Part shown: piece by piece, positions 1-6,800 of the stretch
Position numbering within the stretch: position 1 is the stretch's first letter
Layout of the letters: every line of letters begins with the position of its first letter
Source of the DNA: Providencia sneebia DSM 19967
GTDB taxonomy: Bacteria; Pseudomonadota; Gammaproteobacteria; Enterobacterales; Enterobacteriaceae
Direction: 5' to 3'
Assembly: GCF_000314895.2 (NCBI RefSeq)
Contig: NZ_CM001773.1
Coordinates: 439,928 to 447,975 of the forward strand
DNA: 8,048 nucleotides
Position numbers and translations under genes: made by a program
Notes under the pieces: model-generated
What the model was told of the DNA's origin: nothing
Databases searched by the model: none
Seen by the model: the letters and a program-made list of their open reading frames with translations, nothing else

Positions 1-414
1 CTTATTGGGGATACTGTCCCAGAAATTATTTGCGGTTGCGGTAAACCAGCCTGTTTTGAAACCTATTTATCAGGCCCTGGTTTTGAACGTATCTACGCGG
101 CATATACAGGGAAAGCGTGCTCTGCCGTTGAAATCATCCGGTTATATCAACAAGGCGATAGCGCTGCTCAGCAACACGTTGAACGTTACATCAATTTGCT
201 CGCGATATTTTTAGGGCAAATATTGACTATCTTTGACCCAGATGTCGTTGTTATTGGTGGAGGATTATCGCAATTCAATGATATTTATTCATTATTACCA
301 AATGTGCTTCCTCAGTATCTCTACGGCATTGCAGATTTACCAATTATCACTCAAGCTCGCTATGGCGATTCTGGGGGATCGAGAGGTGCTGCATTTTTGA
401 ATTTAACAGATTAA
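1..414 (+). CDS. nagK: N-acetyl-D-glucosamine kinase (ROK family), C-terminal part, 5' cut by window
   Basis: This cytoplasmic kinase phosphorylates GlcNAc with ATP to GlcNAc-6-phosphate, which feeds amino-sugar use and murein recycling. Frame 1 is open from the first base to the TAA at 412-414, giving 137 residues. The family is about 300 residues long, so the N-terminal half with the ATP-phosphate loop and catalytic Asp lies upstream of the window. Visible hallmarks are the ROK zinc motif CGCGKPACFE (residues 11-20 of the fragment, bases 31-60), followed by ETYLSG, then HVERYINLLA, the DPDVVVIGGGLS strand-loop (residues 79-90), and the ending RGAAFLNLTD. The last matches the E. coli NagK C-terminus almost exactly. 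The zinc motif has Ala where E. coli has Gly before the third Cys; all three Cys are kept. NagC/Mlc-type regulators share the ROK fold, but the ending and overall match favour NagK. In E. coli nagK is followed by cobB; here a membrane-protein gene follows instead. Confidence 0.9.
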   Translation, partial: LIGDTVPEIICGCGKPACFETYLSGPGFERIYAAYTGKACSAVEIIRLYQQGDSAAQQHVERYINLLAIFLGQILTIFDPDVVVIGGGLSQFNDIYSLLPNVLPQYLYGIADLPIITQARYGDSGGSRGAAFLNLTD

Positions 415-433
415 GTATATTTACATCGTAACA

Positions 434-462
434 ATAAAGGCCGATCCATTTATGGCCTTTAT
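434..462 (+). terminator. Probable intrinsic terminator after nagK
   Basis: A perfect 9-bp inverted repeat, ATAAAGGCC (434-442) and GGCCTTTAT (454-462), encloses an 11-nt loop and begins 20 bases after the nagK stop. The downstream U-run is interrupted (TTTATATC), so efficiency may be moderate. The complement carries a similar T-rich tail, so it could work in both directions. It probably separates nagK transcription from the membrane module downstream. Confidence 0.6.
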
Positions 463-617
463 ATCAAATAATTTTATATAAATCAGCGAGTAATAAGTTT
501 TATCCTATACCAAAATTTGTTCTAAGTGATATTCTTTCAAAACAAACTAAAAATATATACCTTGATGCGCTACTGATAAATTTTCCATATATTAAATCAT
601 GATTATTTTATAAAAAA

Positions 618-636
618 CGCACAATTATATTGTACG
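618..636. promoter_or_regulatory. Imperfect dyad overlapping a possible -10, upstream of the OB-fold gene
   Basis: The dyad is centred on base 627. Arm positions 618-625 pair with 629-636 at seven of eight positions; the mismatch is C620/A634. Inside it, TATATT (626-631) matches the sigma-70 -10 consensus at five of six positions, which would place the start near 638 and leave a leader of about 50 nt. No good -35 lies 16-18 bases upstream (TTATTT at 603-608 is poor). The dyad could therefore be an operator at a weak or activator-dependent promoter. The whole 461-670 stretch is very AT-rich, so both patterns could arise by chance. Confidence 0.22.
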
Positions 637-686
637 CATTATTCTGAATTAACTAAGTATATGGATATATAAAGAGAGAACGTGTT

Positions 687-1322
687 ATGAGCCTATTTCT
701 ACAAAACTGTTTGGCTTTTCCTAATGTGATTTTTAGTGGTTTACTTATTATTGTTCTATTTTATTGGGTGTGTGCTGCATTAGGTTTACTTGATCTCGAT
801 TTATTCAATGTTGACACATCAGTAGATAGTGGTTTTGATGCTACTGGGTTTGCAGGATGGCTAACTAAACTAGGATTAGCCGGCATTCCCGTCACCATTA
901 TTTTGACACTATTTACCCTATTTGGCTGGTTATTAAGTTACTTTAGTGTTCATTGGTTTATTCGCTTTGTTCATATCGACCCGCTTCGCTACCTAATTGG
1001 TTTTGTTGTTCTTCTGATTATCCTCTTTATTTCTATTCACCTTACCGCCTTATGTTTAAAACCTTTTCGTGAAAAATGGTCAAAAATTAATAAACAAAAA
1101 AGTGTTTATCAATTAATGGGCAAATCAGCGATCGTGCGCTCAGGTGTTGTTACAGAACAAACGGGTGAAGCAATTTTAGAAGATGGCGGAGCAGGTCTGA
1201 TTTTACAAATTAGAGCAAACTCAGCAGATAATATTAAACGCGGCGACCGTGTTGTGATCATTAGTTATGATGCGATATCACACAGTTACCAAGTCGTCAC
1301 CGAAGATGAATTTAGGCAGTAA
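687..1322 (+). CDS. Inner-membrane OB-fold protein, YqiJ-like, partner of the flotillin
   Basis: The product has 211 residues. Three hydrophobic stretches suggest TM segments at about residues 14-35, 64-86 and 102-124. A basic stretch follows (REKWSKINKQK, 128-138). The C-terminal part (about 143-205) has the alternating beta pattern of an OB fold: GKSAIVRSGVV, then GLILQIRA, then KRGDRVVIISYD, the last being the usual 'G-D-V-V-I' strand of YqiJ/NfeD-type soluble domains. Length matches E. coli YqiJ (209 aa), but the sequence is only distantly similar, so no symbol is given. Proteins of this kind are encoded next to flotillins and are thought to act with them in membrane microdomains; that partnership here is inferred from the gene downstream. 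The ATG at 687 has a GAGAG ribosome site (674-678) eight bases upstream. The upstream ATG at 661 is out of frame and meets a stop after three codons. Confidence 0.85.
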   Translation: MSLFLQNCLAFPNVIFSGLLIIVLFYWVCAALGLLDLDLFNVDTSVDSGFDATGFAGWLTKLGLAGIPVTIILTLFTLFGWLLSYFSVHWFIRFVHIDPLRYLIGFVVLLIILFISIHLTALCLKPFREKWSKINKQKSVYQLMGKSAIVRSGVVTEQTGEAILEDGGAGLILQIRANSADNIKRGDRVVIISYDAISHSYQVVTEDEFRQ

Positions 1323-1349
1323 TATATCAATAAGTTTTTATATCATTGT

Positions 1350-1377
1350 GTTGCTTCAAAATAACCCATAAAGCAAC
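1350..1377. other. Weak hairpin in the spacer between OB-fold and flotillin genes
   Basis: GTTGCTT (1350-1356) and AAGCAAC (1371-1377) form a 7-bp inverted repeat around a 14-nt loop, 28 bases after the OB-fold gene stop. No T-run follows on either strand, so it is not a convincing terminator. It could be an mRNA processing or stability element, or chance. The rest of the 179-base spacer (1323-1501) holds no ORF with a ribosome site and no promoter I can defend. Confidence 0.25.
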
Positions 1378-1490
1378 CAATACAAGCATGACAATAATAT
1401 GGCTCGGGCATCTGAACGTTATCAATAAATAGTCGTGATGCATTCAGCAGTATGACGGGCATACTTTAAAACAACATTCTGTAAATCCAC

Positions 1491-1494
1491 GGAG
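1491..1494 (+). promoter_or_regulatory. Strong ribosome binding site for the flotillin gene
   Basis: GGAG sits seven bases before the ATG at 1502, within ACGGAGAAAAAAT. It fixes this start over later in-frame Met codons and is clearly better than the ribosome sites of the genes on either side. The flotillin is therefore probably the most heavily translated of the three. Confidence 0.75.
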
Positions 1495-1501
1495 AAAAAA
1501 T

Positions 1502-3694
1502 ATGGAATTGGCTGACCTTATGCCCTTTTTAACCATTATTGGGGTTATTATTTTAGTCATACTTGGCTTTTTTGGGCTATTCAAAGCCTTCTATATCAAA
1601 GTCCCGCAAGGCACCGCGCTGATTGTCAACGACATGTCCTCACAACCCAAAGTCCACTTTACGGGTGCGCTAGTTTACCCAGTTATCTACAAAAAAGAGT
1701 TTATGCGTATCTCTCTTTTGACGTTAGAAGTTGACCGCCGTGGTAAAGATGGCCTGATTTGTCATGATAATTTAAGAGCAGATATCACTGTTGCTTTCTA
1801 TTTACGTGTTAACGAAACAACAGAAGATGTATTAAAAGTCGCTAAAGCCATTGGCGTTGATCGCGCATCTGACCACCAAGCTGTCAGCACATTATTTAGT
1901 GCTAAATTCTCAGAGGCACTTAAAACGGTTGGTAAGCAGTTTGATTTAGCAAAATTATTTGAAGATAGACAGAATTTCCGTGACCGCATTGTCGATGTGA
2001 TTGGTAAAGATTTAAATGGTTATGCATTAGAAGACGTTGCCATTGACTACCTTGAGCAAACGCCAAAATCTGCCCTTGATCCTAATAATATCTTTGACTC
2101 CGAAGGTATTCGTAAAATCACTGAAATAACCGCGATTCATAATATTGAAACTAACCAAAAAGAACGAGATCAAGAGTTAGCCATTCAGAAGAAAAATGTT
2201 GAAACACGCGAAGCAAGCTTAGCGCTAGAACGCCAACAAGCCGATGCTGAAGCGCGTCAAAAACGTGAAATTGAAAATATTCGCGCTCGTGAGCAAGCTG
2301 AAACATTGCGCGTTCAAGAAGAAGAGCGCTTAAAAGCGGAACAAGCTCGTATTCAAACGCAACAAGAGATTGAAATTCGTGAAGAAAACCGTATGCGTGA
2401 AGTTGAAGTGGCTCAACAAAACCGTACTCGTGCAGTCACCATTGAACAAGAACGCGTTAATCGTGCTCGAGATTTAGAAGTTGTTGCTCGTGAACGAGAA
2501 GTTGAATTACAACGCATTGAAAAAGAAAAAGCACTGGAAGAAGAACGTAAAAATATCGCCAATGTTATTCGTGAGCGTGTTGTTGTTGAGAAAAGTGTTG
2601 CACAAGAAGAAGAAAGAATTAAAGAAGTTCGTGAAATATCAGAAGCTGACCGCTTAAAACAAGTGACTGTCATTAATGCACAAGCAGAAGCAGAAGAATC
2701 TCTAGTTCGCCAAGTGAAGAAAGCCGAAGCTGATGAAGCAAGTGCCAAACATAAAGCGGAAGAAATTAGCACAATGGCACAAGCTGAGTTAGAAGCATCA
2801 GCAAAACAAGCCGAAGCGAAAAAACGTTTAGCGGAAGGTATTGAAGCTGAACATGCAGCATTAGGCTTAGCTGAAGCTAGAGTTCGCCAAGCAACCGCAG
2901 AAGCAGAAGAGAAAGAAGGTTTAGTCCAAGCCAATATCACAGCTGAAAAACTGTTAGCTGAAGCTCGCGGCCTGAAAGAGAAAGGTCTGACTGAAGCGCA
3001 AGTCATGGAAGCTAAAGCACTTGCAGAGCAACAACAAGGCCTTGCTGAAGCCAAAATCCTTGAAGAAAAACTGGCAGCTCAAGCTCGTGGTGATGAACAA
3101 CAAGCCAATGCGATAGAGAAATTAGGTCTGGTTGATGCAAAAGTTCTTGAAGAGAAATTAGCCGCGCAAGCACGCGGTGAAGGTCAATTAGGCTCAGCTC
3201 AAGCAGAAGTCATTCGCCAACGCCTGAAAGCAGAAGCAGATGGTTTAACAGACAAATTCAAATCAATGGATCACCTTAGTGATACAGCACGTGCGCATGA
3301 AGAGTTCCGTATGCGCCTTGAAAAAGAATTTGAACAATCAATGGCATCAATTGAAGCCAATAAAGAAATTGCCCGTGAACAAGCAGATGTTCTTGCAGCA
3401 GCGCTCACTAAAACCAATATTGAAATTGTTGGTGGTGATGGCAGCTTCTTTAATACCTTCTCTAAAGCGCTTAGCTTAGGTAAAGCTGTTGACGGCTTTA
3501 TGGATAAAAGTAGCTTCGCCAAAGAGAGTGTTGAGAAGCTAATGAACCGTAAAGACGATAAAAAAATTGATATTGCTGCCCTACTCAAAAATCCTGAAGT
3601 TCAAGATTTAGTGAATAGTTTTATGGCAGCAAAAGGGGGGAGCCAACCTGTCAAAACGGTAGCCTCGAAACCTGAAACACCAACAAATGACTAA
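1502..3694 (+). CDS. Flotillin-family (SPFH/band 7) protein, YqiK-like, with extended coiled coil
   Basis: The 730-residue product has a short periplasmic N-terminus, one TM segment (about 9-29), and an SPFH/band-7 domain (about 30-200) that begins with YIKVPQGTALIVN, the usual opening of SPFH domains. A long charged coiled coil follows (about 205-640): first Glu/Arg/Gln-rich (205-400), then Ala/Glu-rich 'AEA' flotillin-type repeats (400-580). The coil shows no proline between about 206 and 640. A Gly/Phe-rich conserved-looking segment (GGDGSFFNTFSKALSLGKAVDGFM, cited as 644-667 by key residues G644, F649, F650, G660, G665) precedes a short helix (688-709) and a Pro/Thr-rich tail. Flotillins oligomerise at the membrane and organise microdomains; E. 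coli YqiK is a homologue of 553 residues. This protein is about 175 residues longer, mostly in the coil, with a different C-terminus, so it looks like a separate subfamily and I give no symbol. It lies between the OB-fold gene (179 bases upstream) and the AAA+ gene (169 bases downstream). Flotillin assignment is firm; cellular role is inferred. Confidence 0.9.
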   Translation: MELADLMPFLTIIGVIILVILGFFGLFKAFYIKVPQGTALIVNDMSSQPKVHFTGALVYPVIYKKEFMRISLLTLEVDRRGKDGLICHDNLRADITVAFYLRVNETTEDVLKVAKAIGVDRASDHQAVSTLFSAKFSEALKTVGKQFDLAKLFEDRQNFRDRIVDVIGKDLNGYALEDVAIDYLEQTPKSALDPNNIFDSEGIRKITEITAIHNIETNQKERDQELAIQKKNVETREASLALERQQADAEARQKREIENIRAREQAETLRVQEEERLKAEQARIQTQQEIEIREENRMREVEVAQQNRTRAVTIEQERVNRARDLEVVAREREVELQRIEKEKALEEERKNIANVIRERVVVEKSVAQEEERIKEVREISEADRLKQVTVINAQAEAEESLVRQVKKAEADEASAKHKAEEISTMAQAELEASAKQAEAKKRLAEGIEAEHAALGLAEARVRQATAEAEEKEGLVQANITAEKLLAEARGLKEKGLTEAQVMEAKALAEQQQGLAEAKILEEKLAAQARGDEQQANAIEKLGLVDAKVLEEKLAAQARGEGQLGSAQAEVIRQRLKAEADGLTDKFKSMDHLSDTARAHEEFRMRLEKEFEQSMASIEANKEIAREQADVLAAALTKTNIEIVGGDGSFFNTFSKALSLGKAVDGFMDKSSFAKESVEKLMNRKDDKKIDIAALLKNPEVQDLVNSFMAAKGGSQPVKTVASKPETPTND
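3050..3178 (+). repeat. Internal protein repeat in the flotillin coiled coil
   Basis: Residues 517-530 (AKILEEKLAAQARG, bases 3050-3091) recur at 546-559 (AKVLEEKLAAQARG, bases 3137-3178), an offset of 29 residues with one conservative change. A looser third copy, EKLLAEARG, lies at residues 482-490. The DNA of the two close copies differs at many third positions, so this is an old duplication kept at protein level and not a recent tandem repeat. Confidence 0.75.
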
Positions 3695-3724
3695 TCATCA
3701 TTAATAAGTAAATATAGTGATAAT

Positions 3725-3755
3725 ACAAAGCGAGAAATCATTTTTCTCGCTTTGT
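3725..3755 (+). terminator. Intrinsic terminator between flotillin and AAA+ ATPase genes
   Basis: A perfect 13-bp inverted repeat, ACAAAGCGAGAAA (3725-3737) and TTTCTCGCTTTGT (3743-3755), encloses the loop TCATT and starts 31 bases after the flotillin stop. The core stem GCGAGAAA/TTTCTCGC is flanked by an A-rich upstream arm and a TTTGTT downstream arm, the layout of a rho-independent terminator that could work in both directions. It implies that the ATPase gene is expressed separately or by read-through. Confidence 0.8.
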
Positions 3756-3824
3756 TGGTCATCAGTGCATATCTAACATAGAACTAAAATACCGAAAAAT
3801 TATGGTGTTATCTGTAATTTTCGC

Positions 3825-3830
3825 TATAAC
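3825..3830 (+). promoter_or_regulatory. Candidate -10 element for the AAA+ ATPase gene
   Basis: TATAAC matches the sigma-70 -10 consensus at five of six positions, with its start point predicted near 3837 and a leader of about 27 nt. It lies between the terminator and the gene, where a promoter is expected. No good -35 is found at 16-18 bases (ATGGTG at 3802-3807 is poor), and there is no TG extension. This is a weak call based mainly on position. Confidence 0.3.
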
Positions 3831-3846
3831 GAGTCATTGCTTTACC

Positions 3847-3852
3847 AAGGAA
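3847..3852 (+). promoter_or_regulatory. Ribosome binding site for the AAA+ ATPase gene
   Basis: AAGGAA ends eleven bases before the ATG at 3864, slightly far but in range. It supports this start and the N-terminus MSIQDTNYEQEILDSAV. Confidence 0.6.
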
Positions 3853-3863
3853 ATTCGAACGCT

Positions 3864-6800
3864 ATGTCAATTCAGGATACGAACTACGAGCAGGAAATAT
3901 TAGATAGCGCTGTCGCAGAAGGTGGTGCTTATGAAATCTTGCGCAAACGCCTTACTGAGCAAGGTCAGCAACTTTATCAAAAAGCCGCACAACTGAATGA
4001 CAGCCGATTACAAGAGTTTGGTCAAAGCCAAATGGATATTATTGGCCGTATTCGTATTCGTACAGAAAATAATTGCCAAGCAAGAGATATTGTCCGTGTT
4101 GGTGAGTGGTTACTTTTTGGCTACAACGTTTTCCTTGGTCTTAAAAAAGAGACACAGCTTGAAGATGTTTTTTCACTCTATCGTTTAATTGATAATCAAG
4201 GTGAATTTGATGTTGAAGCGGTGCCATATGAAGACACTTTCCTCAATGATACCCGCTTTGTACAAGACTTCACTGAACTGTACACCTATTACAAAAATAC
4301 ACAGTTATTACAATTAGTTGAACGTGATGGTAAGTTGCTTGCCAGTTTTCAAATTGGTGACCGCATCAGTGATGTGCGTGTTTTCCGCTGGTCTATTTCC
4401 AGTGATAAAACAAAAATTGACTATATTGATAACCGTGGTGAAAGAGATATTGCTTTACCTCCGGCTTATGATTTTGATTGGATTAAAACAACCCGAGAAA
4501 ATGCGGTAAATGGTCGCTTTCCACATATCAATATTTTAGACACGGTATTTGTTGAAACTATTGGTGGTGATTTAACCATCAAATGTGAAAATAACACAGA
4601 AGATGGTTTAGGCATTTATCGTGAAGCGGTATTAGATAAAAATCAATCGCTTGATGATGCACAAATAGAATATGCCCAAACAGGCAGCCTGATATTATTA
4701 AAAATATTACCTTATCGTGAAGATAGCTGGCGCTATTTGGTGTACAACACACTGACTCAATCCGTTCAACGCATTGATGCCATTGGGCAAGCTTGTATCC
4801 AGCTCCCAGAAGATCACGGTATTATTTTTCCTGGCGGTTACTATTTACAAAATGGCGAATACAAAACATTTGACCAACCTATGGAAGGAATGCGTTTTCG
4901 TCGTCTACGTCGCTCACCAAATGGTGAAGATGTCCTCTATGTTTTCTATTCCCCAAACCAAGGTCGAATTGCCCTTTTCAGTTACAACCTAATTGAAAGA
5001 AAGCTCTCAATTCCACTGATCGGTCATGGTTATGCCATGCTGGAAGATGGGAAAATGGTGCTATTTGAAGGTGAGGGAGATGAAGCGACCCGTGTTCATC
5101 CAATGCAGGTTTGGCAAACTCCTTTTTATTCTGAAGAATTTGCCGATCAGCAACCCGCTCGAAATGGTTTCTTTGGCCGTATTGGTAATGCCGATTTAGT
5201 CCGTGGTATTTCAGAAATTTTATACATAGCCAAAGAAATAGAAGGTAATCATGTTTCTGTTGCACGCTATGAGCAACTTAGCCAGCAACCCAAAAACCTA
5301 CTTGATATCTATTATTGGTTTAATGAAGAACAATGCTTAGGCATTGGCAAACTGCTGAAAGAGATAACTCAAACAAGTGAGTTAGTCTTAGATGAATATG
5401 AAAAAGTTGAAAGTATTCGTCAGCAATCGGCTAAATCCATGAATGAAGCCGTTAATCGGCAAAAATCTCTACTCGCGCTAACATTGCCAGAAAGCTGGAG
5501 TGATATTCAACAATTCGTTGATGGTCTTAATGATCTCAATACACAACGTGGCCATCTGATTACATTGCGTGAATTCCGTTATATGGATTTAAGCAAACTC
5601 AATCAGATGGAAGAAGAGATAGCGCAAGCACAAGAGAGAGTGTCACAAGCGACAGCGGCGTTTCTTGCTAGTGATAAAGCATTACTTCCTTTTAGAACAC
5701 AGCTTGCGACTTTCGAAGAACAGATGGAAAGTGCGCAAAATAGTGCTCAACTTGATGTGCCAATGGCTGGCATGGAAAAAATGTCAGCTGATTTAGATAT
5801 GTTATCTAATTTAATGGCGTCACTAAAATTTGATGATGTCACACAACAAACACATATCATTGATGCTATTTCTCAAATTTACGCGCAATTAAACCAATCT
5901 CGAGCACGTTTACAACAAAAGCGTAAAGCACAAAGTAGTGTTGAGACCGTTGCTCAATTTGGCGCGCAATTCCGCTTATTTAGCCAAGGTATTACTAACG
6001 CGCTTTCACTCTCAACTGATCCTGAACGTTGTGATGATCAGTTATCTCGTTTATTGGTGCAATTAGAAGAACTTGAGAGCCAATTTAGTCATAATGACGA
6101 ATTTCTTGATGACATATTAGCGAAGCGAGAAGAGCTACTTGAAACATTCGAATCGCATAAACAAACATTACTTGATGACCGCCAGCGCCGAGCTCAAAAC
6201 TTACAAACAGCAGCAGATCGCCTACTTGAAAGTTTGCAGCGTCGTACATTGCGCTTACAATCTCAAGATGAATTAAATGCTTTTTTTGCCTCAGATCCTC
6301 TTGCCTTAAAAACGCGTGAAATCATTGAAAAACTAAGAGAACTCAATGATAACGTCAAAGCCGATGATATTGATGCTCGTTTGAAATCCTCACGCGACCA
6401 AGCTATTCGAACATTACGCGATAAAACGGATATTTTTGAAGATGGCGGAAATGTCATTAAGTTAGGACCTCGCCATCGCTTTAGTGTCAACACCCAAGAG
6501 CTTGATCTCACCATCTTGCCAAAAGACAACCAACTTTGGTTATATCTCACCGGAACGGATTTTCAAGAACCTATTGAAAACCCACAATTAGCCGAGTTAC
6601 AACCTTATTGGACGGCCACTTTAGAATCTGAGTCAGAGACAGTTTATCGCGCAGAATACTTAGCCTATTCTATTATTTATGCTGCAAGCAAACGGCAAAA
6701 TAATCTCACCTATGAGCAACTCAAAACGGCATTATCATCACCTGAAAAGTTAGAAAAAATTGTGCGTGATTTCGCTGCACCGCGTTATAAAGAGGGCTAT

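Noticed and set aside
196..414. A separate short gene beginning with TTG at 196
   Set aside because: It is in the same frame as the nagK C-terminus, which is open from base 1, so it is only the tail of nagK.
1400..1416. TGGCTCGGGCATCTGAA, resembling a sigma-54 -24/-12 promoter
   Set aside because: The -24 part starts with TGGC, but at the fixed spacing the -12 GC is replaced by TG, so the essential element is missing.
1388..1432. A 14-codon ORF in the spacer between OB-fold and flotillin genes
   Set aside because: It has no ribosome site upstream and no feature beyond chance.
2413..3054. A 213-codon open frame on the minus strand inside the flotillin gene
   Set aside because: It is the mirror of the GAA/GCT/CAA-rich coiled-coil codons, giving a Ser/Ala/Cys/Arg-rich product of low complexity with no recognisable domain. 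The + strand flotillin explains the region fully.
3271..3588. Minus-strand open frame of 105 codons over the flotillin C-terminus
   Set aside because: It is a shadow of the + strand gene, with no ribosome site and no recognisable domain; the same holds for the minus frames at 1798-1989, 4978-5265 and 6263-6550.
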